17,915 nucleotides of DNA from Clostridiales bacterium (GTDB lineage Bacteria; Bacillota; Clostridia; Oscillospirales; Oscillospiraceae), in NCBI GenBank assembly GCA_009774055.1, contig VSNB01000033.1, positions 1 to 17,915 of the forward strand, given 5' to 3'. Shown piece by piece: positions 7,473-14,218 of this stretch (within the stretch, counting starts at the first letter, position 1; every line of letters starts with the position of its first letter). Under the pieces are notes generated by a model. The model was not told where the DNA came from, did not search any database, and saw nothing but the letters and a program-made list of their open reading frames with translations. Position numbers and translations under genes: made by a program.

Positions 7473-7658
7473 CGTGTCTCCTCCTGTATGGTCTGTATGG
7501 TGAGATGGAGCAAGAAGCTGTACCGATAGGTGACGGTATGCAGAATGGCGAGAAAATTTTTTGCCTGACAAGGAAGAAACTGGCAGGAATCCTGACGGAT
7601 TTCAAGAGTTTCTGACGCAGCCAGACGGAAAATTTTCCGTCAAGATGCGTGCCGGCGC
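7473..7658 (-). other. Gap between HAD paralogues 4 and 3
   Basis: No gene is seen. It holds a perfect palindrome (7624-7641), a related AT-rich near-palindrome around 7553-7567 and a short direct repeat (CCATACAG twice near 7487-7503). No good promoter is visible, so read-through from the upstream promoter is the simplest view. Confidence 0.4.
7624..7641. repeat. Perfect 18-bp palindrome
   Basis: GACGGAAAATTTTCCGTC is its own reverse complement. It lies 18 bases after the stop of HAD paralogue 4. It could be a protein-binding site or an mRNA hairpin between operon genes. There is no T-run typical of a terminator. Confidence 0.5.
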
Positions 7659-8429
7659 CTATTGGTACAGCTTCTGATTTCCGTTTTCCCTGCGGATGAT
7701 CTCCGGAATCTCCTCCAGCCCCTCGATCAGGTAGTCGGGCCGCAGTCCGGCGTGCTCCAGGCCCTTGTCCCGCTTGGCCGCGCCGGGGTTTTTGATCTGG
7801 ATCATCAGCCGCCATCCGGCGTTCCGGACGCCCTTTACGTCCCGGGACAGGGTGTCGCCCACATAGGCCAGCTCCTCCGGCCCCAGGCCCAGTTCCCGCT
7901 CCGCGATGCGGAAGATCTCCGCCGACGGCTTCCGGATGCCCGCCGCGCTGGAGAGGACCATGCAGTCCATATAATCCCTTACGCCGTACTCCTCCAGAAA
8001 GTGGGGGGCCGCCGACAGGGAAATGATGTTGCTGATGAGGCCCAGCTTCATCCCCTGGTCCCGCAGGGCGTCCAGGGTTTCCTTGATCCAGGGCCTGCGC
8101 ATTACCCTGACCCGCTCGTAGTCGTAGCGGAAGCTCAGTTCCTCCGCCGCGGGCGCCAGCCGCTCCCGGCCGATGGCCCAGTCCCGGAGGTACCAGTCGT
8201 TCCAGATTTCCACGGCCGGCAGCTCCCGCAGGTCCGCCTCGGAGTGATGCTTGTAGTCCTCGCTGTTTTCGTGGAGCCGTTTCGCCAGCTCCTCCGGCTC
8301 CGCGTCCAGCGTGATGCCGTAATCCGCCAGCCGCTCCAGCAGCAGCTGGGCGAAGCGCACGTCCCGCCCCTCCGGCGAGCTGACGGTGTGCAGCGTGCCG
8401 CCCAGATCAAATAAGACGCCGCGAATCAA
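7659..8429 (-). CDS. HAD-superfamily hydrolase, paralogue 4 of 4
   Basis: This 256-residue HAD protein is the first gene of the presumed operon. Motif I is LFDLGGTL (Asp8, with Gly10 in place of the second Asp). Motif II is GLISN, motif III Lys is in IRKPSAEIF and motif IV is GDTLSRD. It is somewhat longer in the cap region than the other three. The start is a TTG at 8429, supported by GGAGGT 6 bases upstream and by motif I beginning at residue 6, as usual for the family. No ATG lies at a better position. A strong promoter and a LacI-type operator are upstream, so this gene is the best candidate for direct control by the divergent regulator. Confidence 0.88.
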   Translation of the reverse strand: MIRGVLFDLGGTLHTVSSPEGRDVRFAQLLLERLADYGITLDAEPEELAKRLHENSEDYKHHSEADLRELPAVEIWNDWYLRDWAIGRERLAPAAEELSFRYDYERVRVMRRPWIKETLDALRDQGMKLGLISNIISLSAAPHFLEEYGVRDYMDCMVLSSAAGIRKPSAEIFRIAERELGLGPEELAYVGDTLSRDVKGVRNAGWRLMIQIKNPGAAKRDKGLEHAGLRPDYLIEGLEEIPEIIRRENGNQKLYQ

Positions 8430-8462
8430 GCTTCCACCTCCCTGGATGCCGGATATTTTTAG

Positions 8463-8476
8463 TTCAAACGTTTCCG
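8463..8476. promoter_or_regulatory. LacI-family operator
   Basis: TTCAAACGTTTCCG contains the palindrome AAACGTTT centred on CG, the pattern typical of LacI/GalR-family sites. It lies about 10-25 bases inside the transcript that starts at the 8494-8522 promoter, where a bound repressor would block elongation or clearance. The divergent gene encodes a LacI-family protein. That this protein binds here is inferred. Confidence 0.65.
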
Positions 8477-8493
8477 TTCATCGGGTTATTTGA

Positions 8494-8522
8494 ATTGTAC
8501 CGCATTTCCGGCGCTTTGTCAA
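8494..8522 (-). promoter_or_regulatory. Sigma-70-type promoter for the HAD-gpmI-mgtC operon
   Basis: On the minus strand there is TTGACA (8517-8522), a 17-base spacer and TACAAT (8494-8499). The -35 is perfect and the -10 has one difference from consensus. It points into HAD paralogue 4. Confidence 0.85.
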
Positions 8523-8751
8523 CAGCATTTCTCCCGCCGCCGCCGGAAATCCCCCTGACAGCGGGCTGTTTTTCGGATCGCTTTCATATTCCCGGCGTTT
8601 TTTCCGCTGTTTCCGTTCGTTTTTCCGATAATTTCCCGTTGATCCTCCGCCAGTCCGCCCGCTCTAAAATAAATTTCGTCTTTTTGACGAATAAAAAGCG
8701 GATTAGTCTGTGCAGAAGTACAGAAAATATGGAAAATATGACAATTTGCCC
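8523..8751. other. Divergent intergenic region, rest
   Basis: No gene is seen. Notable are a small hairpin TTCGTC-TTTTT-GACGAA near 8676-8692 and a tandem AAAATATG repeat near 8725-8740. Both could be regulatory, but no family is recognised. Confidence 0.35.
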
Positions 8752-8780
8752 TTGCAATTCCGTGCGGCAGGCTTTACAAT
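8752..8780 (+). promoter_or_regulatory. Promoter of the LacI-family regulator
   Basis: TTGCAA (8752-8757) and TACAAT (8775-8780) are separated by 17 bases. Downstream, around 8789-8814, a quasi-palindrome centred on TTCGAA (with GGAAAAT/ATTTTCG arms) could be an autoregulatory site. Confidence 0.75.
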
Positions 8781-8828
8781 GAATTTGCGGAAAATGATTC
8801 GAAATATTTTCGTAACGGAGGTCATCAT

Positions 8829-9836
8829 ATGAAGAACGTGACCATCAAAGATGTCGCAAAAGCCGCCGGGGTTTCCTACTCCACCGTTTCCCGGGCCCTC
8901 TCCGGCAGTCCGGAGATCAGTGTGGACACCCGGGAGCGCATCCTCCAGGTGTGCAAGGAGATGAACTACACCGCCAACACCGTGGCCCGGGCCATGGTGA
9001 TGAAGAGCACCAAGCTGCTGGGCCTGATCCTCACGGGGGTAAACAACCCGTTCATGTCCGACCTGGCCTACCATATCGACCGCCAGGCCCGGGCCCGGGG
9101 GTACAACATCATTTTGTGCAACTCCTCCCGGGACCTGGAGCAGGAGAAGGAGCTCTTCGAGCTGATGATCGGGCGGCAGGTGGACGGGATCATCCTGGTT
9201 CCCTCCGGGCCGGAGAGCTATGAGAAGCTGCGGCCCTACCTCTCCCGGCTCCCCACGGTGTTCGTGGGGGAGAACCTGCGGGAGGTGCCGGAGAGCTACG
9301 TCTCCGTGGACAACTACCGGGGGGCCTGCATGGGGGTGGAGTACCTCTACCGGCTGGGCCACCGGGACATCCTCTACTTCGGCCGCCGCCGGGGCAGCAC
9401 CACCCACCAGCTCCGGAGCGAGGGCTACGCCGCCGCCTGCCAGGACCTGGGCCTGACGCCCCAGTACTGCAACAACACCTTTCCCCTCACCTCCATTAAA
9501 TACGGCTACCAGCTGGCCAAGCAGCTGTTCGCCCAGGAGCGGCGGTTCACCGCCATCTTCGCCGCCACGGACACCAACGCCCTTGGAGTGATCCAGGCGG
9601 CGGAGGAGGGGGGCATCCGGATTCCGGAGGACATCTCCCTGCTGGGCTTTGACAACATCCGCTACAGCAGCCTTCCCCGGATCAACCTGACCACCATCGA
9701 GCAGCCTATGAAGATGCTGGCCTCCGTGGCGGTGGACAGCCTGCTGGACAAGATCCAGAGCGAGCTGGCCGGATACACCCACCGGATTCTGACGCCTACG
9801 CTGATCGAACGGACCTCCTGCCGGGCGATCGGGTGA
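8829..9836 (+). CDS. LacI/GalR-family transcriptional regulator
   Basis: This 335-residue DNA-binding regulator has an N-terminal helix-turn-helix (TIKDVAKAAGVSYSTVSRAL, about residues 5-24), then the hinge-helix region (ANTVARAM), and a periplasmic-binding-protein-like effector domain from about residue 60 to the end (GLILTGVNNPFMSDL, DGIILVPSG, SLLGFDNIRYSSL). Proteins of this group usually respond to sugars or nucleotides. The ligand is not evident. The ATG at 8829 has GGAGG 7 bases upstream. It is divergent from the HAD-gpmI operon, whose leader holds a LacI-type operator, so local repression is the likely role. A strong hairpin follows the stop codon. Confidence 0.95.
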   Translation: MKNVTIKDVAKAAGVSYSTVSRALSGSPEISVDTRERILQVCKEMNYTANTVARAMVMKSTKLLGLILTGVNNPFMSDLAYHIDRQARARGYNIILCNSSRDLEQEKELFELMIGRQVDGIILVPSGPESYEKLRPYLSRLPTVFVGENLREVPESYVSVDNYRGACMGVEYLYRLGHRDILYFGRRRGSTTHQLRSEGYAAACQDLGLTPQYCNNTFPLTSIKYGYQLAKQLFAQERRFTAIFAATDTNALGVIQAAEEGGIRIPEDISLLGFDNIRYSSLPRINLTTIEQPMKMLASVAVDSLLDKIQSELAGYTHRILTPTLIERTSCRAIG

Positions 9837-9846
9837 GACTGCGCGA

Positions 9847-9881
9847 GGAAGCCCCCGGACCGAAAAGGTCCGGGGGCTTCC
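9847..9881 (+). terminator. Hairpin terminator after the LacI-family gene
   Basis: A perfect 15-bp stem (9847-9861 with 9867-9881) has loop GAAAA. It starts 10 bases after the stop. The following T-run is poor on the + strand. On the minus strand it lies beyond the fliB hairpin and could act as a backup. Confidence 0.7.
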
Positions 9882-9913
9882 CTGCGTGTCAAAAAAGAGG
9901 CGGAGCAAATACA

Positions 9914-9943
9914 GCGAGGGAGCGGCCAATGCCGCTCCCTCGC
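9914..9943 (-). terminator. Hairpin terminator after fliB
   Basis: A perfect 13-bp stem (9914-9926 with 9931-9943) has a 4-base loop. It lies 10 bases after the fliB stop codon on the minus strand. A T-rich run (9892-9899) comes further downstream. Confidence 0.65.
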
Positions 9944-9953
9944 CGTCTGCCCC

Positions 9954-11171
9954 TCATCCCCCCAGCAAAATCGCCATATGGGCCAGCGTGGCGCTGTCGT
10001 TCTGGAAGAACTCGTCCCGGAGGGAGGTCTGGCGCGCGCCGTTGTGGATCAGGCCCCGGCTGGCGCAGACCAGCAGGCGGTACAGCTCCGCCTTGTCCCC
10101 CGCCGCCTCCTCGCGGCAGCTCATTACCGCCATGAAGCGGTAAAATGAATACAGATTGCAGAAATTTACGTACCCCTTCCACAGCTCCTCCCTGCCGCTC
10201 AGCATGGGCAGGTGCAGATGGAAAAACAGGGCGGTCATCAGATTTTCCATGAAGTATTCCCGGTCCCCGAAATTCTCCTCGTACCGCGCCCGGGCCGCCC
10301 GGTAGCGTTCCAGGGAAATGGTAATCCGGCTTGTGCCGGCCTTCCCCGTAACGTCAAGCCCCCTGGAAATATCGCCGGGCACGGAGGCGAATTCCGTCCC
10401 CGCGGTCTGCAGCTGCATCAGCGTCCGGAAATGGTTGCTCAGCATCAGCGGCAGCGCGGCGGATTCCTCCGCCTCCGGCAGGTCCGGCGCGCCGCCGTCC
10501 GCCAGCGCGCGGGAGCGCAGCAGCCACGCCGCCGCGTCCTCCTCGCCCTCCGCCAGCTCCCGCAGGGCCAGGCCCATCAGAAGAATCCGCTTCCCCAGGG
10601 GATACCGCCGGTCCTGGAGCATGTCCACGCACCACTCCCGGATGTGAGGGAAGAACACCGCCAGGGGCTGGCCGTCATGGATGGTCAGGATTTTCCGTTC
10701 CGTCTTGGGCAGGGGGTCGGCCCGGAACTCAATCCCATCCGGCAGGTTCCACAGCAGCTCCAGCACCCCCTCGCAGGCCGGGGACAGGCTCCGCTCCAGA
10801 TACCCGGAGGCCGCATAGGACTTGGACCGGGGAAAGGTCTGGCACACCGCCGGCAGGGCCTCGGGACCCTTCTCCACCTGCAGGTCGCACAGGCAGTCCT
10901 CCCGCAGCAGGGGGCATACGCCGCTGTCCATGTCAAATTCCCCGAAATGGATGTCCGTCAGGGGGCCCTTGCGGATGCGGCGGAGGCCGTGGTCCATCCG
11001 GGCGTTGAATTCCTCGGAGCCCTCCTGGCGTTTCAGAGAGAGGTAGTCCTTTTTGTTGAAGGAAATCCGCCAGCCCTTGCAGCAGGAGTAGCGGCAGCCC
11101 GCCGCCAGGCAGCGGAAATCATCGTAGTACGCGGGGCGCAGGTCGTTGTTGATCTCAATCCGAGTGGGCAT
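9954..11171 (-). CDS. fliB: FliB-like flagellin lysine-N-methylase
   Basis: This 405-residue protein belongs to the family that methylates lysine side chains on flagellin. The N-terminal cysteine cluster is intact: Cys21, Cys26, Cys30 and Cys31 (CRYSCCKGW), then Cys86, Cys93, Cys95 and Cys110, consistent with the Fe-S cluster known in FliB. The rest is helical with no other recognised domain. It lies directly downstream of the flagellin gene (111-base gap with a terminator hairpin), so it probably modifies that flagellin. The ATG at 11171 has a weak SD (GAGGTG). Identification rests on the cysteine pattern plus the flagellin neighbour. Confidence 0.88.
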   Translation of the reverse strand: MPTRIEINNDLRPAYYDDFRCLAAGCRYSCCKGWRISFNKKDYLSLKRQEGSEEFNARMDHGLRRIRKGPLTDIHFGEFDMDSGVCPLLREDCLCDLQVEKGPEALPAVCQTFPRSKSYAASGYLERSLSPACEGVLELLWNLPDGIEFRADPLPKTERKILTIHDGQPLAVFFPHIREWCVDMLQDRRYPLGKRILLMGLALRELAEGEEDAAAWLLRSRALADGGAPDLPEAEESAALPLMLSNHFRTLMQLQTAGTEFASVPGDISRGLDVTGKAGTSRITISLERYRAARARYEENFGDREYFMENLMTALFFHLHLPMLSGREELWKGYVNFCNLYSFYRFMAVMSCREEAAGDKAELYRLLVCASRGLIHNGARQTSLRDEFFQNDSATLAHMAILLGG

Positions 11172-11216
11172 GGTTACACCTCGTTTTTTGGTAGAATGGG
11201 GGAGGGAATGCGAAAC

Positions 11217-11242
11217 GGGGACCGGGCTTGCGCCCGGCCCCC
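11217..11242 (-). terminator. Hairpin terminator after flagellin
   Basis: GGGG-A-CCGGGC (11217-11227) pairs with GCCCGG-C-CCCC (11232-11242) over a 4-base loop. It lies 40 bases after the flagellin stop on the minus strand. The following sequence is only mildly T-rich, so some read-through into fliB is likely. Confidence 0.6.
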
Positions 11243-11282
11243 TTTGCTATGCGTATGCGATGGCGTTTCCGCCTGCTGGCGA

Positions 11283-13748
11283 TTAGCCCAGCAGCTGCAG
11301 GACGCCCTGGGGCACCTGGTTGGCCTGGGCCAGCATGGCCTGGGCGGACTGGACCAGGATGTTGTTCTTGACGTAGCTCATCATTTCCTCGGCCACGTCG
11401 GTGTCGCGGATGGTGGACTCGGCGTCCTGGATGTTCTCGGCCATCACGGACAGGTTGTTCTGGGTGTGCTCCAGACGGTTCTGGACTGCGCCCAGGTCGC
11501 CGCGGACGGAGGAGACGTAGTTGATGGCGTCCTTGATGACGTTGATGGCCTCGGATGCGCCCTCCTGGGTGCCGATGTTGATGTCGGCAATGCTCTTGCC
11601 GCCCTCGGTGCCCATAGCGGTGGTGTGCATATCCTTGACATTCACATCCATCTGGTTAAAGGACTCGCTGGTGTCGCCGATCTGCAGGGTCAGGGGCTTG
11701 CCGGTACCGGCGGTGGACATGCTGAACACAGAGGCCAGCTTATCAATGGTGTCGTAGGTCTGGGTGGAGGCGGCCTTCTTGTGGACGGTGAGGCCGATGT
11801 TGACGTCGCCGTTGGACTTGTCGTTGACGCCCACGATAAAGTTGGTGGTGTCGCCGATGCCCTGGGCAATCTTACCAAGAGCGGTGTTCAGGTCGGCATC
11901 CGTAATATTGGCGGGATCAAGATTGGTCAAATCAATGACAGTGCCCTGAGCATCCTTGAACTTGCTGTCCGCGCCCACAGCCAGGGTGACGGTCTTGCCG
12001 TCCAGGGTGATGGTAGTGCCGTCCTTAAGGTCGGACTTATTGATCTGGAACACGGTGTTCGCCACAGCGTTGGCGGCGCCCACCTGGCCCTGCTGGGTGA
12101 CGGTGGTACCGGCGGTGTGGTTGCCGTCAAATACATCGGTCTTGATGGACACGTCCCAGTCGAAGTTGCCTTTGATGTTGGTAGCGGTGGGAGCATCCTT
12201 CAGCTCGAAGGACAGCTTGCCGTTACCGTTATCCGTAACGGACCACTTTGCGCCGTTAACAGTAACCTCTTTTGCGCCGTTGGCATCAGCGGTGCCAGCA
12301 ATACCGGCAAAAATGGCAGTAGCGATATCTTTGGCATCCGCATTCGTAGCAACAGTCGCATCAGTGGCCAGCTCGGTACCGCCCAGCTTGAAGCTGATCT
12401 GACCATTAGCAGCAGCACCACCGCCGCCACCGCCAGCGGCAGGAGCCTGCGCCGCCGTGTAGTTAAGGCCAGTCTCAGCGGCCTTGGTAAAGTCACCAGC
12501 GGCATAAGTACCTGCGGCAGTGACGCTGCCCAGAGCATTGCCATCGGCATCCTTAAAGGTGAAGGTTGTCTCAGCACCGTTAACTATCTCGTCAGAAGTA
12601 CCGATGACCTGCCCGCCGATCTTCAGCTCCAGCTTGTTGGCGGCATTCTTCTCAATAGTGATGTTGCCGTCAGCAATACCAGCAATTTTATCGGCAGCGG
12701 TCTTGATTGCGGCAGTGTCCAGCGTGGTGGCATCCAGGGACTTGGTCGAGGCAACTGCATCAACGCCGGCAGTATCAGTGGTAAAGGCAGTAGCACCGGT
12801 GACAGTGGGAGCAGTAGGAACGGCGGCAGGACCAGTACCGGCAATTGCACCGGCATCATTAGCGGTCAGAGTCAGCTTACTGGTGGCAGTATCCCACGCG
12901 GCAGTGTATTCTTTGCCAGCGGCATTGTATGCAGTGACAAAGTCGCCCATTGTTGTGTCGAGGTCACCATTCCAAGTAACAGTCTCGCCATCAATCGTCT
13001 TGGCATTAACATCAGCCTGTACCTTGGCTGTCAGGTCAAGAGAGTACACAGCCTTCACAGCTGCGCTGCCATCCACGCCAGCCGCATTGCTGGCAGTCCC
13101 GCCGATTGCGGAGGGGGTGCCGGCGTTTCCGCCGCCGGCAGCACCGGCAAGCTTGGTGGCCAGGCCGGTGAAGTCCACATCGAACTTGGTGGCCTGGGAG
13201 CCATTGCCGCCGCCGTCCAGAATGGTCTTGACACCGGTGTTGGCTACAGGGTCCTCGCCCGCGCCCAGAACGGTCTGGATGATACGGTCAGAACCATTGA
13301 TGGTGACGCTGCCGCCGCCGGCCTCCAGGGAGCCGTCCAGCAGCTTGATGCCGTTGAAGTTGGCGGACTCGGCGATACGGTTGATTTCGTTACGCAGCTG
13401 GTTGACCTCGTTCTGCAGGGCCTCGCGGTCCACCTTGTCCTGATAGGTGCCGTTGGCGGACTGGGTAGCCAGGTAGTCCATGCGGTTGAGCATGTCCTGG
13501 ATTTCCTGCATCGCGCCCTCGGAGGTCTTGACCAGACTGATGCCGTCCTTGACGTTCTTCTGGGCGGCGTTCAGGCCGGTGATCTGGGCGCGCATCTTCT
13601 CGGAAATGGCCAGACCGGCGGCGTCGTCGCCGGCGCGGTTGATCTTGTAGCCGGAAGAGAGCTTCTCCAGGTTCTTGCTGAGGGCGGAGGTGTTGGTGTT
13701 GTAGTTGCGGTAGGCGTTCATCGCCATGATATTATGCTGAATACGCAT
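11283..13748 (-). CDS. hag: Large flagellin with expanded variable domain
   Basis: The 821-residue flagellar filament protein is roughly two to three times the size of a minimal flagellin. The conserved N-terminal D0/D1 region starts MRIQHNIMAMNAYRN and includes LSSGYKINRAGDDAAGLAIS. The C-terminal D1/D0 region includes QNRLEHTQNNL and AQAMLAQANQVPQGVLQLLG. Between them (about residues 150-640) is a Thr/Ala/Gly/Asp-rich variable part with a Gly6 run near residue 440. I saw no HExxH metallopeptidase motif, so it is not a flagellinolysin. The ATG at 13748 has an AGGAG SD 10 bases upstream. The leader holds a CsrA-type hairpin. csrA lies just upstream and fliB just downstream. No sigma-D promoter is evident between csrA and this gene. 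Codons in the central part use more A/T-ending forms than the ends. Confidence 0.97.
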   Translation of the reverse strand: MRIQHNIMAMNAYRNYNTNTSALSKNLEKLSSGYKINRAGDDAAGLAISEKMRAQITGLNAAQKNVKDGISLVKTSEGAMQEIQDMLNRMDYLATQSANGTYQDKVDREALQNEVNQLRNEINRIAESANFNGIKLLDGSLEAGGGSVTINGSDRIIQTVLGAGEDPVANTGVKTILDGGGNGSQATKFDVDFTGLATKLAGAAGGGNAGTPSAIGGTASNAAGVDGSAAVKAVYSLDLTAKVQADVNAKTIDGETVTWNGDLDTTMGDFVTAYNAAGKEYTAAWDTATSKLTLTANDAGAIAGTGPAAVPTAPTVTGATAFTTDTAGVDAVASTKSLDATTLDTAAIKTAADKIAGIADGNITIEKNAANKLELKIGGQVIGTSDEIVNGAETTFTFKDADGNALGSVTAAGTYAAGDFTKAAETGLNYTAAQAPAAGGGGGGAAANGQISFKLGGTELATDATVATNADAKDIATAIFAGIAGTADANGAKEVTVNGAKWSVTDNGNGKLSFELKDAPTATNIKGNFDWDVSIKTDVFDGNHTAGTTVTQQGQVGAANAVANTVFQINKSDLKDGTTITLDGKTVTLAVGADSKFKDAQGTVIDLTNLDPANITDADLNTALGKIAQGIGDTTNFIVGVNDKSNGDVNIGLTVHKKAASTQTYDTIDKLASVFSMSTAGTGKPLTLQIGDTSESFNQMDVNVKDMHTTAMGTEGGKSIADINIGTQEGASEAINVIKDAINYVSSVRGDLGAVQNRLEHTQNNLSVMAENIQDAESTIRDTDVAEEMMSYVKNNILVQSAQAMLAQANQVPQGVLQLLG

Positions 13749-13758
13749 GCTAGGTTGA

Positions 13759-13763
13759 CTCCT
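13759..13763 (-). promoter_or_regulatory. Flagellin SD, second possible CsrA contact
   Basis: AGGAG on the minus strand, 10 bases before the flagellin ATG. Its GGA core could be a second CsrA site, as in the Bacillus hag leader where CsrA covers the SD. The role here is inferred. Confidence 0.5.
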
Positions 13764-13777
13764 TTCAGTCTATTAGT

Positions 13778-13807
13778 GTGCCCCGGAGCATCCATTTACC
13801 AGGGCAC
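13778..13807 (-). promoter_or_regulatory. CsrA-binding hairpin in the flagellin leader
   Basis: On the minus strand GTGCCCTGG pairs with CCGGGGCAC (9 bp, one wobble). The 12-base loop TAAATGGATGCT carries GGA in a context close to the CsrA consensus (RUACARGGAUGU). It lies about 15 bases upstream of the SD. By analogy with the Bacillus hag leader, CsrA bound here would repress flagellin translation until FliW removes it. Confidence 0.7.
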
Positions 13808-13913
13808 AGGTCTGTGTTGCGCCCGCCCTCCCGAAGCCGTGGCCACAGCCGCCGGGCTCTTGGGCGCGGAATCTATTTCCACCGGCCTAGGACCGGGAGA
13901 AATCATAGCTTCC
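13808..13913 (-). other. csrA to flagellin spacer
   Basis: A 6-bp hairpin CTTCCC/GGGAAG overlaps the csrA stop (13909-13926). The remainder is GC-rich with further weak stems. No promoter is recognised, consistent with csrA and flagellin sharing a transcript. Confidence 0.4.
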
Positions 13914-14135
13914 CTAAAAGGGGAAGTCGGAGGCGTGGCCCCTCCTGGGGCCGTCCGTCAGGCAGGCGGGCTTCTGCCCGCCCTCCCGCTCCAGCACCGC
14001 GCCCCGGACGATGGGGATTTCCCGGGGGGCTTCCACGGCCAGATAGGCCCGCCCGCCCTCGGAGCGGCAGAGCTGGACCACCACGTTGTCTCCGATGGTG
14101 AGATATTCGCCGGGGGTCAGGGATATTTTCAGCAT
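13914..14135 (-). CDS. csrA: Divergent CsrA-family RNA-binding regulator
   Basis: This 73-residue protein has a body that matches CsrA: GEYLTIGDNVVVQ at residues 9-21, then AVEAPREIPIVR (33-44) with the key Arg44. CsrA dimers bind GGA sites in mRNA leaders, and in flagellated Firmicutes they repress flagellin translation with FliW as antagonist. Position 4 is Ile, and residues 6-7, usually Arg-Arg in the other half of the RNA surface, are Leu-Thr here, so RNA recognition may be altered. The C-terminal tail of about 20 residues is longer than in E. coli. SD AAGGAGG sits 8 bases before the ATG. It lies immediately upstream of the flagellin gene. No fliW is in the window. Confidence 0.88.
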   Translation of the reverse strand: MLKISLTPGEYLTIGDNVVVQLCRSEGGRAYLAVEAPREIPIVRGAVLEREGGQKPACLTDGPRRGHASDFPF

Positions 14136-14159
14136 GGGGGGAACCTCCTTAACACGCTG

Positions 14160-14179
14160 CGGCGCGTTCCATCGCGCCG
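14160..14179 (-). promoter_or_regulatory. CsrA-type hairpin in the csrA leader
   Basis: On the minus strand CGGCGCG pairs with CGCGCCG (7 bp) around the hexaloop ATGGAA. An ANGGAN hexaloop is the textbook high-affinity CsrA/Rsm site. It lies 9 bases upstream of the csrA SD, suggesting autoregulation. Confidence 0.65.
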
Positions 14180-14188
14180 GATTTAAAG

Positions 14189-14218
14189 CAATAATACTAT
14201 GCTGAATTATTATGCTGA
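14189..14218 (-). repeat. Two adjacent copies of a flagellin-start-like sequence; candidate guide
   Basis: On the minus strand, 14208-14218 reads TCAGCATAATA, identical to 11 bases of the flagellin gene start (13730-13740, codons 3-7). The adjoining 14189-14207 matches flagellin 13724-13742 at 16 of 19 positions, and two of the three differences would still form G-U pairs. Both copies are in the same sense as flagellin mRNA. They lie at the far end of the structured stretch after the TnpB-like gene, where a TnpB guide segment is expected. An alternative is that this AT-rich patch is a csrA promoter and the similarity is coincidental or a duplication. Confidence 0.55.

Noticed and set aside
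11283..13748. Flagellinolysin (flagellin with built-in metallopeptidase)
   Set aside because: No HExxH motif is visible in the central region.
10212..14186. A 1324-codon open frame on the + strand across fliB, flagellin and csrA
   Set aside because: It spans three real minus-strand genes and their leaders, and the low-complexity product has no recognisable domain.
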